A stretch of 64,000 nt of DNA from Acidobacteriaceae bacterium (GTDB lineage: Bacteria > Acidobacteriota > Terriglobia > Terriglobales > Acidobacteriaceae). This document shows positions 18,298 through 26,858 of this stretch, piece after piece; position 1 is the stretch's first letter, and every line of letters starts with the position of its first letter. Under the pieces are notes generated by a model. That model saw only the letters and a program-made list of their open reading frames with translations. It did no database searches and was not told the origin of the DNA. The position numbers and the translations under genes were made by a program. Where the stretch lies: NCBI GenBank assembly GCA_031296355.1, contig JARLFX010000228.1:20375-84374 (forward strand). The letters run 5' to 3'.

Positions 18298-21200
18298 ATG
18301 CCATTGCGTTCCGTTTGCCGCCTGTCCTTGATTACCACTCTGCTGTTTACTGTGGTGTCCTTGCCCGCTCTGGCAGTGCAGCCATCAAGCCGAATCGCTA
18401 CGGTCGATAGCAATGTGACTGCCGCGCTGCCGGGAATGGTGCATCCGTGGGTTACGCAGTCCGCCGATCGAGGTATGGTCGATGATGGTTTGCAGCTACA
18501 GGGGCTGACGCTGCAATTCCAGCGCTCCGCGGCGCAGCAGGCGGCGCTCGAGACACTCATCGAGCAGCAGAATGATCCATCATCGCCGAAGTTCCATCAG
18601 TGGCTGACGCTTGAACAGTTTGCTGCGCAGTTTGGCATGAGCGCGACCGATCTTGCGAAGGCATCGGCATGGCTGGAATCGCAGGGCTTCACCGTCGTGA
18701 AGGTAGTCGACAGTGGTAATGCCATCATCTTCAACGGAACGGCAGGGCAGATCCGCCATGCGATGGGTACTGAGATCCACCACTACATGGTGAATGGGGC
18801 GCTCCACTACGCTAACGCTGGAGCAGTAACGCTCCCCGCAGCGCTTGCCAGCGTGATTGCACACGTAAGCGGCTTGAATGATTTCAAACCCATGTCAAAA
18901 TCCAGACCGTCGCTGGCAGCAGCCAATAGCTCCGTACTGGTACCGCAGTTCAGTTCCGGCGTTAGCGGCAATCACTATCTTTCGCCCGGAGATTTCAGCA
19001 CCATCTATGACGTTGCTCCCCTCTATTCGGGTGGTTATACCGGCACGGGCCAAACGATCGGCATCGCCGGACAGACAGACATCGTACTGTCAGATATAGC
19101 TGCATTTCGGGCGGCATCCGGCCTGACGGCCAAGGCTCCCATCGTCGTCCTCGCATCCGGGTCGTCTGATCCCGGTACATCATACGGCGACCTGGGCGAA
19201 GCAGATATTGATTTGGAATGGTCTGGGGCCGTGGCTCCAGGCGCCAATCTGGTGTACATCAATTCCACCAACGCATTCTATTCGCTGACGTGGGGCATCC
19301 AGAACCGTGTGACGGTCAATAGCGTCAGCACATTGATACCTATCTTTTCCATCAGCTATGGCCTGTGCGAAGCGAACCAGAGCAGCTCCACCCTTATTGC
19401 GATGGAAGCTGCACTACAGCAGGCCGTTTCGCAGGGCCAGACGGTAATCGCTGCTGCAGGCGATAACGGCGCAGCAGATTGCGATTACAGCACATCCAAC
19501 AGCACGGTTACTGTCTCCACCCATGGGCTTGCGGTCGATTATCCCGCTTCCAGCGCCTACGTAACCGCCATTGGCGGTACAGAGTTCAACGAGGGAACTA
19601 CGACGGGCGCCACCACCTACTGGAATGCCAACGTGACGGGATCATCATCGGGCGATATTGTGAGTTCGGCAAGGTCTTACATCCCAGAGATGGTGTGGAA
19701 CGACACGCCAACTGCTACGCTGTCTTCGTACTATTCAGGATTGCTGGGTGGCGGTGGTGGCGCCAGCATCTTGTATGCAAAACCATCCTGGCAGGCCGGT
19801 GTAACCGGCATTCCAGCAGACGGCAAGCGCGATGTCCCGGATATTTCACTCAACGCGTCGCCTGTTCATGATTCGTACCTGGTCTGCACGCAAGTGCAGC
19901 TCGTCAGCACCAGCACATATACCGGAAGCTGTGGCAATGGGTTCCGCATTGTAGATGGGACATCCACTGACAATAACGGCTTAACGGCATATGGTGGCAC
20001 ATCGGTAGGCGCGCCTGCATTCGCCGGCGTCGTAGCTCTTATCTCGCAGAAGCTCGGCACAACGCTGGGCCCAGTGAATAAAACGCTCTACGGCATCGCT
20101 TCCAACGCAACAACATATGCCAGCGCATTTCACGACGTTACCGTAGGCAGTAACCAGATGCCGTGTATCACTGGAACCGGCTGCTCCGGTGGCGTAGTGG
20201 GCTATACCGCCACTACCGGCTACGATCTGGCAACCGGTCTGGGCAGCATCGACGCCGCCAACCTAGCCACCGCCTATGCCGCGTACTACACCTCACATGG
20301 CGGGACCACGCTGGCTATCACGTACGCCCCGACAATCCCAGCCATTGGTTCGGCTGTGACGCTTACGGCCACCTTGACCTATAGCGGTACCGTCTCGCCC
20401 ACAGGAACCGTGACCTTTACCGTGGATGGCACAGCACTGAGCCCGGTAACCGTTGCCAGTGGCGCGGCAAGCGCCTCCTATAGCTTTGCTACGGGCGGTT
20501 CGCACGTTGTCACGGCGGCCTACTCTGGCGATAGCAATTTCACCGCTTCCAGCGCATCAGTCACAATTCCTGCGTTTACCAATGCAGCCGGGGCGATCGC
20601 CACTACCACCACGCTAACCTCCACCTCTGCCTCCGCATCGATGTACAGTACGTCGCCAACCTTCACGGCCACTGTAACGACTGGCACAGCGGGCACTCTG
20701 AATAGCACAGTGACGTTTACCATAGGCACCTATTCAGCCAAGGTTTCATCTCCTTCATGCGCCACGCAGACATGCACGTACAGCTACCAGCCCAGCAGCG
20801 TCACCACATCCTATGGATTCTCCGTCGGCACAACAACGGTAACGGCGCACTACGATGGCAACACCTCATACCAGCAGTCCACGTCTAACAGCGTATCGGT
20901 CACGGTAGCCAATCCAGCGTTTACCATCACTGCGCCTTCGATGACGGTCTCGTCCGCAGCAAACGCCATCGCCTCAACCTCGACCATTACCATCACGTCG
21001 AGTGGTGGATTCAGCGATCCTGTCAGCCTCACGCTCTCCAGCAATACCTATATGGGCTGCGGCTATGTGACTCCGACTTCGGTCACACCACCGGCCAACG
21101 GCAGCATTACTGCCGTCATTACCCTGGGTAATTGCACCAACGCGAAGCTGGTTCCGTACCGTTATGGGCCAACGTCGCATAACGACGTGGTTGCTGCTGG

Positions 21201-21483
21201 AACAGGTCTGGGCCGCACATGGTTTGCTGGAGGCATTGCCGGGGCAGGGCTGCTACTGGCCTTCGCTGCATTTAGCCGCAAGCGCAGACTGCCACGCATA
21301 GCAGCGGTACTGGCTATTGTGCTCCTTGGCGGGCTGCTGGCTGGTACAACCGGCTGTAGCAGCAGTGGCGTAACCAGCAGTGGACTGGTTCCGGGAACAT
21401 ATCAGGTGACGGTGACCGGTACCGACTCAGTGAATGCCCTGATTCCGCCAGTCAACACCACATTTACGGTGACCATCAACTAG
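18298..21483 (+). CDS. Secreted S53 family serine peptidase (sedolisin/kumamolisin-like) with Ig-like repeats
   Basis: A 1061-residue exported acid peptidase. Signal peptide about 1-26 (LPALA|VQ). Pro-kumamolisin activation domain about 50-200 (SPKFHQWLTLEQFAAQFGMS). S53 catalytic domain about 215-660 with the full set: Glu301 and Asp305 in GEADIDLEW, Asp389 in AAAGDNGAADCDY (oxyanion) and Ser569 in YGGTSVGAPAFAG. The late segment GYDLATGLGSIDAANL matches the family's calcium site. Two to three Ig-like repeats (about 665-910) lead to a C-terminal module: hydrophobic 975-992, SRKRR, hydrophobic 1001-1016, Cys1020, then a beta-rich tail. Family members work at low pH, which suits extracellular protein breakdown in acidic soil. 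Tandem paralogue of the preceding gene. Confidence 0.92.
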   Translation: MPLRSVCRLSLITTLLFTVVSLPALAVQPSSRIATVDSNVTAALPGMVHPWVTQSADRGMVDDGLQLQGLTLQFQRSAAQQAALETLIEQQNDPSSPKFHQWLTLEQFAAQFGMSATDLAKASAWLESQGFTVVKVVDSGNAIIFNGTAGQIRHAMGTEIHHYMVNGALHYANAGAVTLPAALASVIAHVSGLNDFKPMSKSRPSLAAANSSVLVPQFSSGVSGNHYLSPGDFSTIYDVAPLYSGGYTGTGQTIGIAGQTDIVLSDIAAFRAASGLTAKAPIVVLASGSSDPGTSYGDLGEADIDLEWSGAVAPGANLVYINSTNAFYSLTWGIQNRVTVNSVSTLIPIFSISYGLCEANQSSSTLIAMEAALQQAVSQGQTVIAAAGDNGAADCDYSTSNSTVTVSTHGLAVDYPASSAYVTAIGGTEFNEGTTTGATTYWNANVTGSSSGDIVSSARSYIPEMVWNDTPTATLSSYYSGLLGGGGGASILYAKPSWQAGVTGIPADGKRDVPDISLNASPVHDSYLVCTQVQLVSTSTYTGSCGNGFRIVDGTSTDNNGLTAYGGTSVGAPAFAGVVALISQKLGTTLGPVNKTLYGIASNATTYASAFHDVTVGSNQMPCITGTGCSGGVVGYTATTGYDLATGLGSIDAANLATAYAAYYTSHGGTTLAITYAPTIPAIGSAVTLTATLTYSGTVSPTGTVTFTVDGTALSPVTVASGAASASYSFATGGSHVVTAAYSGDSNFTASSASVTIPAFTNAAGAIATTTTLTSTSASASMYSTSPTFTATVTTGTAGTLNSTVTFTIGTYSAKVSSPSCATQTCTYSYQPSSVTTSYGFSVGTTTVTAHYDGNTSYQQSTSNSVSVTVANPAFTITAPSMTVSSAANAIASTSTITITSSGGFSDPVSLTLSSNTYMGCGYVTPTSVTPPANGSITAVITLGNCTNAKLVPYRYGPTSHNDVVAAGTGLGRTWFAGGIAGAGLLLAFAAFSRKRRLPRIAAVLAIVLLGGLLAGTTGCSSSGVTSSGLVPGTYQVTVTGTDSVNALIPPVNTTFTVTIN

Positions 21484-21507
21484 CCCAGACAAATCAGGGC
21501 GGCTACC

Positions 21508-21547
21508 AGCAGGGGGCGCATCCACAAGGGGAGCGCCCCTGCTTTTT
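21508..21547 (+). terminator. Rho-independent terminator of the S53 peptidase gene
   Basis: AGCAGGGGGCGC (21508-21519) pairs with GCGCCCCTGCT (21533-21543), with one bulged G, followed by T5. It lies 25 bp after the stop. Confidence 0.85.
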
Positions 21548-21723
21548 GCTATAAATCCAGTGCAATGCCTGTAGATTCAACTGCTTCGGCTCATCGCAGG
21601 CCTATTCGCTTGATTTTCGCGCAGAATCCCTTTAGAATTAGGATTTTGGGTGAACATTCGGGCGCGTTCTACCGTCTGGCCCTCAACACTTTACATTACC
21701 GACGGACAGGGGCAACACATTAC

Positions 21724-21951
21724 ATGGCAAAGCGTCGTGGCAATCCAAACTGGGGTAAACCGGAGCCCATCGGGCCGGTCGTTCCCACGGTTACATCCTT
21801 TGAGCTGGTGGTCAAGGAGTTCAAGTTGACCCCCGACCAGTACATCCGTTCCACCCGCCTTCGCGAGTGGGCGCGGCGCAACAAGAACTCCAAGTACATT
21901 CCCGAGGCGCTGCTGGAAGCCTGGGGCTTCGAGATCGAATCGACTCTGTAG
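21724..21951 (+). CDS. Small basic protein of unknown function, 75 residues
   Basis: Begins [20 protein letters not shown] and ends [11 protein letters not shown]. It is predicted soluble and rich in Arg, Lys, Trp and Pro. The second half ([33 protein letters not shown]) looks like a short helical domain that could bind nucleic acid, but no family is recognised. ATG 21724 follows a purine-rich stretch (GGACAGGGGCAA); longer in-frame upstream starts run through what looks like untranslated leader. The gene has its own terminator, so it is probably a stand-alone transcript. I recall similar short proteins in other acidobacteria but cannot verify this here. Confidence 0.7.
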   Translation: MAKRRGNPNWGKPEPIGPVVPTVTSFELVVKEFKLTPDQYIRSTRLREWARRNKNSKYIPEALLEAWGFEIESTL

Positions 21952-21958
21952 CCAGTGA

Positions 21959-21985
21959 AGGCCGCCAATTGAGGCGGCCTTTGCG
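21959..21985 (+). terminator. Rho-independent terminator
   Basis: AAGGCCGCC (21959-21967), loop AATTGA, GGCGGCCTT (21974-21982), then TT-rich sequence. It lies 7 bp after the stop of the 75-residue gene. Confidence 0.85.
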
Positions 21986-22079
21986 TTGCAACATCTGTAC
22001 CCTCACCGTCACTCTTCTGCCCAATACTCTGAAGATGTACTTTCGGGCAGGCGAGGTATTCTGGAAACTAGTACGTGCC

Positions 22080-23243
22080 ATGCCATATTCCGACTCACAT
22101 TTCGTAAAGGTCCCTGAAGCGCTGGATGAGATCCGCGCTGGCAGAATGATTATCGTTGTCGACGATGAAGATCGCGAGAATGAGGGCGATCTCACGCTGG
22201 CTGCCGAATTTGTAACACCAGAAGCGATCAATTTTATGGCGAAGTTTGGCCGCGGCCTGATCTGCCTCACGTTGACCGAAGAGCGCGCCGACTACCTGCG
22301 TCTCGGCCCCATGACAACGGACAACACATCGCGCTTTGGCACCGCCTTCACCGAGAGCATTGAGGCCCGCGAAGGCGTCACCACCGGCATCTCCGCGCAA
22401 GACCGCGCACACACCATCCAGGTGGCGATTGATTCACGCTCCACCGCGGCCGACCTTGCCCGGCCGGGGCACGTATTTCCATTGCGCGCCCGCAAAGGCG
22501 GTGTGCTCGTACGCGCAGGGCAGACGGAAGCATCCGTTGATCTGGCACGCATGGCCGGGCTGAAATCCGCCGGGGTCATCTGCGAGATTATGAATGATGA
22601 CGGCACTATGTCGCGCGTCCCTGACCTGGTAAAGTTCTGCGCTGAGCACAACCTGAAGATGCTCACCGTAGCCGAACTTATCCGCTACCGGCTACAGAAC
22701 GAACGGTATATCCATCGCGTAGCAGAGTCCGCTCTGGTCACGCAGCACGGCGAATTTCGCATGATTGCCTACGAGAGTGACGTCAACGGCGGAGAGTCTC
22801 ACGTAGCGCTGGTGAAGGGCACAATCGGCAACGAGGAAGAGCAGAGCGCAAACCCTGTACTGGTTCGTGTGCACCAGCACTGCCTCGCGGGCGATGTCTT
22901 TGGTTCCGCCGGATGCGACTGCCGGACGCTGGTGGATCAGTCGCTTGCGATGATTGCGGAGGCAGGACGCGGCGCATTTGTGTATCTGCATAACGCGTCG
23001 CCGGGTTTCGGCATAGACCGCACGGTCACGCCGCACCTCATGAATCTGCATCGCGACAATCAGGGCGTTGGGCTGCGCACACTGCGGCAGGTCGGCCTGG
23101 GCGGCCAGATACTCAGCGACCTTGGCATCCGTCGCATCAGCCTGCTGACCAACACTCCAACTCATATACCCGCCCTTCAGGGCTTCGGGGTAGAGATCGT
23201 GGAGCGGCAGCCAATTCCACTCGGCACTAAGGTGCGCAGCTAA
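22080..23243 (+). CDS. ribBA: RibBA-type protein: DHBP synthase with degenerate GTP cyclohydrolase II domain
   Basis: 387 residues. The N-terminal half is 3,4-dihydroxy-2-butanone-4-phosphate synthase (riboflavin pathway): [78 protein letters not shown]. The C-terminal half has the GTP cyclohydrolase II fold with zinc cysteines 268, 279 and 281 and [22 protein letters not shown]. However, the RQEGRGIGL substrate/catalytic segment is replaced by [11 protein letters not shown] (303-313), so cyclohydrolase activity is doubtful. ATG 22080 gives the standard [21 protein letters not shown] start; longer upstream frames cross the preceding terminator. A separate RibA would then be expected elsewhere. 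Confidence 0.88.
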   Translation: MPYSDSHFVKVPEALDEIRAGRMIIVVDDEDRENEGDLTLAAEFVTPEAINFMAKFGRGLICLTLTEERADYLRLGPMTTDNTSRFGTAFTESIEAREGVTTGISAQDRAHTIQVAIDSRSTAADLARPGHVFPLRARKGGVLVRAGQTEASVDLARMAGLKSAGVICEIMNDDGTMSRVPDLVKFCAEHNLKMLTVAELIRYRLQNERYIHRVAESALVTQHGEFRMIAYESDVNGGESHVALVKGTIGNEEEQSANPVLVRVHQHCLAGDVFGSAGCDCRTLVDQSLAMIAEAGRGAFVYLHNASPGFGIDRTVTPHLMNLHRDNQGVGLRTLRQVGLGGQILSDLGIRRISLLTNTPTHIPALQGFGVEIVERQPIPLGTKVRS

Positions 23244-23257
23244 CTGCCGCTTGCCCA

Positions 23258-23899
23258 TCAAATATCCAGCAGATTCCCATAGCCGCGATCGCGCATCGCG
23301 CGGAGAAATTCTGCGTGCGTGGTGTACTGTATCGCCTGCAATCCGGCAGCGATGGCGCCCTGCACATTCTTCTCTCGATCATCGATGAAGAGCACGTCCG
23401 CGACTGCGCAACCCAATCCATATACGGCGAACTGATAGATGGCGGCAGCCGGCTTGATAATCTTGTGATTATGCGACCAGGTGCAATGGGTAAAATCCGC
23501 AATCCAGGCATGTTTAGCGCGCAGGCCAGATTCCATGGCATCACCGATGTTAGAGAGGATGCCGGTGCGGATACCACGCTCGTGCAGCCGCTTGGCCCAG
23601 GCCACCATAGGTTCGTTGAGCTGGCCCCAGACCTCCACATCCGCGGCGCGCAGTGCGTCGAGCTTTGCAGCATCCAACGTGAATCCGGTTTCGTGGGCAA
23701 TGGCCTGCCAGTAGGCTTCGCTGGTGAGCCCGCCACGGTCATACTCGTCGCGGTGCTGCCAATAGCTCTGATGCAGGCTGTCTTCGCTCACGCCAGTCAG
23801 GCTGCGCAGGGTGGCACAGGCGGCCGGATCTGCGGGCGTGCTAAGCACCATGCCGTAGTCAAAGAGCACGGCGCATACTTCAGGCTTCAGAGAAGTCAT
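23258..23899 (-). CDS. HAD family hydrolase
   Basis: A 213-residue haloacid-dehalogenase superfamily hydrolase. Motif I is VLFDYGMVLS (nucleophile Asp followed by Tyr-Gly, as in the dehalogenase and YihX-like branches); motif II is TGILSNIGDA with Ser; motif III Lys is in SHNHKIIKPAAAIYQ; motif IV is VLFIDDREKNVQGA. The cap is helical (about 15-80), subclass IA. The start MTSLKPEVCAVLFDYG at 23899 was preferred over longer in-frame starts because those would overlap the divergent aminotransferase gene. Substrate unknown; probably a small phosphorylated metabolite. Confidence 0.85.
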   Translation of the reverse strand: MTSLKPEVCAVLFDYGMVLSTPADPAACATLRSLTGVSEDSLHQSYWQHRDEYDRGGLTSEAYWQAIAHETGFTLDAAKLDALRAADVEVWGQLNEPMVAWAKRLHERGIRTGILSNIGDAMESGLRAKHAWIADFTHCTWSHNHKIIKPAAAIYQFAVYGLGCAVADVLFIDDREKNVQGAIAAGLQAIQYTTHAEFLRAMRDRGYGNLLDI

Positions 23900-23963
23900 A
23901 TTTGAATTGTAGGGTAGCAGCGACTCGCTCAATCCACAGGGGCAGCCGAGTACCATAGATACT

Positions 23964-25154
23964 GTGTCATTCCGCTTTTCATCACGAACGCATTGGGAGA
24001 CCTCCGAAGACATCTACGCGCAGGCCCTGCATGCCGCGCGAGCCGCAGGCCGCAAGCTGATTGACCTCACCGCATCGAATCCAACGGCATGTGGCTTCCA
24101 GTTTGATTCAGTCAGCATCCTGACACCGCTTGGCAATCCATCGGCCCTCACCTACGACCCAGATCCACGCGGTATGCGGTCGGCTTGCAAAGCCGTAGCG
24201 GCCTACTATGCCGATCACGGCGCCTCCGTGAACGTAGACGAATTAGTGCTGACCACCAGCACCAGTGAGGCGTACAGCTTCCTATTCCGGCTCCTCTGCG
24301 ACCCCGGCGATGAGGTGCTGGCCGCCCAGCCAAGCTATCCGCTGTTCGATTTTCTGGCCGACGTGGACGACGTCAGGCTCAAGCCCTACCCGTTGTTCTA
24401 TGACCATGGCTGGTCCATCGACCTGCACGCGCTGGAACAGTCAATCACGCCACGGACGCGCGCTGTGCTCGTGGTGCACCCAAATAATCCGACAGGGCAG
24501 TATGTGAGCGCAAATGAGCGGCAGGCGCTGCAAGAGCTCTGTGCACGGCGAGGTCTGGCCTTGATCGTGGACGAGGTCTTCCTGGATTACCGCATCGCAG
24601 AAACCCAGCAGGCCAGAGACAATGCAGTAAGTTTTGCAGCCGGAGACCACGCAGCCCTGACCTTTGTGTTGAGCGGGATGAGCAAGATCGCAGCGCTACC
24701 TCAAATGAAGGCCGCTTGGGTCCTCACCAAGGGTCCGCTGCAGGCCCAGCAGGAGGCTCTGCGGCGACTGGAGATCATAGCCGACACATTCCTCTCCATG
24801 TCTGCGCCCATCCAACTGGCGCTGCCGCATTGGCTGGCGAGTCGGCAGAGCATCCAGCAGCAGATAAAGGAACGCGTCCGGGCAAACTGGCAGTTCGTTC
24901 GCAAGACCCTCACCGGGAGCAACTTACACTGGCTGGACTGGGAGGCTGGCTGGAACCTCGTACTGCGCGCCCCGGGCAGGAGCGACGATGTGGCTTGGGC
25001 CACACGGCTGGTAGAGCAGCATGGGCTGGTGACGCACCCGGGGTCGTTCTACGGGATGTCGCAGGGGAGGCTGGTCATTAGCCTTATCGTGCATCCGGAG
25101 AGCTTTCGCGAGGGAATGCAGCTTCTGGTCGAAGACGGTGCTATCGAAGCCTGA
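23964..25154 (+). CDS. PLP-dependent aminotransferase (class I/II)
   Basis: A 396-residue fold-type I aminotransferase. It starts at GTG 23964, 64 bp from the divergent HAD gene. Motifs are LTASNPTACGF near the N-terminus, YDPDPRGMRSACKAVAAYY (cofactor/substrate entry), VVHPNNPTGQYVS, LIVDEVFLDY (Asp contacting the pyridine nitrogen) and SGMSKIAALPQMKAAW, whose lysine is the expected Schiff-base residue. NLVLRAPG and the terminal LVTHPGSFYGM...LVISLIVHPESFREG complete the small domain. Substrate specificity cannot be read; the family includes alanine, aspartate and aromatic aminotransferases. No amino-acid pathway genes are adjacent. Confidence 0.9.
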   Translation: MSFRFSSRTHWETSEDIYAQALHAARAAGRKLIDLTASNPTACGFQFDSVSILTPLGNPSALTYDPDPRGMRSACKAVAAYYADHGASVNVDELVLTTSTSEAYSFLFRLLCDPGDEVLAAQPSYPLFDFLADVDDVRLKPYPLFYDHGWSIDLHALEQSITPRTRAVLVVHPNNPTGQYVSANERQALQELCARRGLALIVDEVFLDYRIAETQQARDNAVSFAAGDHAALTFVLSGMSKIAALPQMKAAWVLTKGPLQAQQEALRRLEIIADTFLSMSAPIQLALPHWLASRQSIQQQIKERVRANWQFVRKTLTGSNLHWLDWEAGWNLVLRAPGRSDDVAWATRLVEQHGLVTHPGSFYGMSQGRLVISLIVHPESFREGMQLLVEDGAIEA

Positions 25155-25162
25155 AGCGGGCG

Positions 25163-25225
25163 AACCAAGTTGGTTACTACCTCAAGTGATGCTAGTAAAG
25201 CTTCACTTGCGATAATTGAATTATC
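25163..25225. repeat. Cluster of three palindromes between convergent genes
   Basis: AACCAA-G-TTGGTT (25163-25175), CAAGTGA-N13-TCACTTG (25183-25209) and GATAAT-TGA-ATTATC (25211-25225) sit back to back in an 80-bp gap between the 3' ends of the aminotransferase and the MBL gene. None has the T-run of a standard terminator, though the middle one could stop transcription weakly. Confidence 0.5.
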
Positions 25226-25234
25226 AAACTGAAT

Positions 25235-25867
25235 CTAAATATCTTGCAGGAATTGATTCTCATGGCGCTCCTTCGCGATCGTTGTTGCATCTCCGTGGCC
25301 CGCGATCACGCGCGTGTCGTCCGGAAGGTTCATCAGACGTTCCTTGAGCGAGGCCATGATCTTGCTGAAATCCCCACCGGGCAGATCCGTCCGGCCAATG
25401 CTGCCGGCAAACAGGGTGTCTCCGGCAAGTAGAAGGTGCTCTTCGGGAAAGTGCAGGGAGATACTGCCCTCGGTATGGCCGGGAGTATGCAGCACAACAC
25501 CCTGGATGCCGGTAACGCCGATTTTGAAGCCTTCCTCCGCGCTGGCATCGGGCTCCGCGACGACAGGAGTGGCAACGCCCAGCCAGCCGGCCTGCATATC
25601 CATCATTTTCACCAGGGGCAAATCGAGCTGGTTGTAGAAGACTGGGGCTCCTGTTACAGCCTTCAGCCGGGCAGCGCCGGCAATATGGTCAATATGCGCG
25701 TGCGTGACGATGATCTGCTTCACTGTGAGCTGATGCTTCGCCAGTACGGCCAGAATACGGTCAATCTCGTCGCCCGGATCGACGACGATGGCTTCGTGAG
25801 TGGCTTCATCGCCCAAAATCGAGCAATTGCATTGCAGCAGTCCGACGCTGAGAACTTCATGGATCAT
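25235..25867 (-). CDS. MBL-fold metallohydrolase (glyoxalase II-like)
   Basis: A 210-residue metallo-beta-lactamase-fold hydrolase. The dinuclear metal motif HAHIDH (THAHIDHIAGAARL), the second histidine in LHTPGHTEGS, the bridging Asp in LLAGDTLFAGSIGRTDL and the last His in VIAGHGDAT are all present. The length and the VDPGDEIDRILAVL opening match the short glyoxalase-II/persulfide-dioxygenase-like branch (YcbL type). It lacks the C-terminal helical substrate domain of true GloB, so a thioester or related hydrolase role is likely and the substrate is open. Convergent with the aminotransferase. Confidence 0.88.
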   Translation of the reverse strand: MIHEVLSVGLLQCNCSILGDEATHEAIVVDPGDEIDRILAVLAKHQLTVKQIIVTHAHIDHIAGAARLKAVTGAPVFYNQLDLPLVKMMDMQAGWLGVATPVVAEPDASAEEGFKIGVTGIQGVVLHTPGHTEGSISLHFPEEHLLLAGDTLFAGSIGRTDLPGGDFSKIMASLKERLMNLPDDTRVIAGHGDATTIAKERHENQFLQDI

Positions 25868-25947
25868 GCCTTCATGATACGAGGTTCCGAATCACATTTG
25901 TTCTGGGGGAGCAGGTGTAAAATTCTGCCAACAAGACGGAGTACATC

Positions 25948-26790
25948 ATGGGTATTGGCCGCAAGTTGCTGCTTTTGCCGCTACTGATTCTCCCCGCAGC
26001 AGCGTTCATCTCGTGTGGCGGCAATCCAACGCCGCCTGTCACCAATTCCTATACCGGTCTGACGGGCAACTGGGGAATTATGGGTGACCGGGCAAGCTCG
26101 ACCTATCCTATGGCCGCACTGGCTCTCGTTCAGAGTGGGACTCAGCTTGTCGCGAGCGGAGAAGTCGTTGCTCCTTGCGGATATCTTTTGAATCCTCTCT
26201 CCATGCTGGTCACTATCCCCGTTCAACTGACCGGAACAGTGGCCGTGGACGGCAGCTTTACTTTGGTGCCAATGACGCTTCCTGTCCCGACACAGCTGGC
26301 ACAGCTCTCTATCCAGGGAAAGTCTTCGGCGACGGGATGGGGCGGAAGCTACACGCTGACCGGATCGGCTGCACCATCTGGATGCGTTGTTAGTAACTCT
26401 TCCGGCAATTTCACAGCGCAGGCAATTACTCCTGTAACGGGGAACTACTCGGGCACGGCGCCGATGTCTGCCATCCTGGGTGGCACATCGTACAACGCAA
26501 TATTCAGCGCGCAGCTTACGCAGTCATCGTCGCCCAGTGGGCTCAGTACCTTAAGCGGATCGCTTGCAGTGCAGGGCTTGCCCTGCTTCACGCACTCTAC
26601 GGCGATGGGCACAACCAGTTTGTTAGCTGGCGATATTTATGTTGCTACGTTCACCATGGACGACGGATCCAGCTTGATGATGGCGGGAAATCTTACGGAC
26701 TTCGCCAGCGCAGGACTAGATGGAGAATTTATAGTGAATGGCGGTAACTGCAACAACATGTTTGGCCGCGGTACGCTCGTGCGGCACTGA
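25948..26790 (+). CDS. Putative lipoprotein with two beta-rich repeats
   Basis: 280 residues. Lys/Arg n-region, hydrophobic core LLLLPLLILPAAAFISCGGN and a cysteine at 25 in FISC, a slightly non-standard lipobox (Phe at -3). The mature part is Gly/Ser/Thr-rich and shows a duplicated pattern: TGLTGNWGIMGDRAS at the start and TPVTGNYSGTAPM about 110 residues later, each leading to an LTQS/LVQSG-type strand and a Cys-containing loop. GGAG lies upstream of ATG. This architecture resembles many acidobacterial outer-surface lipoproteins of unknown role; no catalytic motif is seen. Confidence 0.75.
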   Translation: MGIGRKLLLLPLLILPAAAFISCGGNPTPPVTNSYTGLTGNWGIMGDRASSTYPMAALALVQSGTQLVASGEVVAPCGYLLNPLSMLVTIPVQLTGTVAVDGSFTLVPMTLPVPTQLAQLSIQGKSSATGWGGSYTLTGSAAPSGCVVSNSSGNFTAQAITPVTGNYSGTAPMSAILGGTSYNAIFSAQLTQSSSPSGLSTLSGSLAVQGLPCFTHSTAMGTTSLLAGDIYVATFTMDDGSSLMMAGNLTDFASAGLDGEFIVNGGNCNNMFGRGTLVRH

Positions 26791-26811
26791 GCGGCCTCTG
26801 TTGCGAATGAA

Positions 26812-26838
26812 AAAGGGCAGGCGCGAGGCCTGCCCTTT
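26812..26838. terminator. Bidirectional rho-independent terminator
   Basis: AAAGGGCAGGC (26812-26822), loop GCGAG, GCCTGCCCTTT (26828-26838): a perfect 11-bp stem with A and T tracts at either end. It separates the lipoprotein gene (plus) from secG (minus). Confidence 0.92.
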
Positions 26839-26858
26839 GAATTTGCTGCGAAAGGCGG

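Noticed and set aside
21867..22079. Extended N-terminus of RibBA
   Set aside because: It would overlap the 75-residue gene and run through its terminator; the DHBP synthase domain starts at MPYSDSHF.
23258..23899. Loss of the second motif-I Asp (DYG) as evidence of an inactive HAD
   Set aside because: Other HAD branches (dehalogenases, YihX-like) also have a non-Asp residue at that position, so inactivity cannot be concluded.
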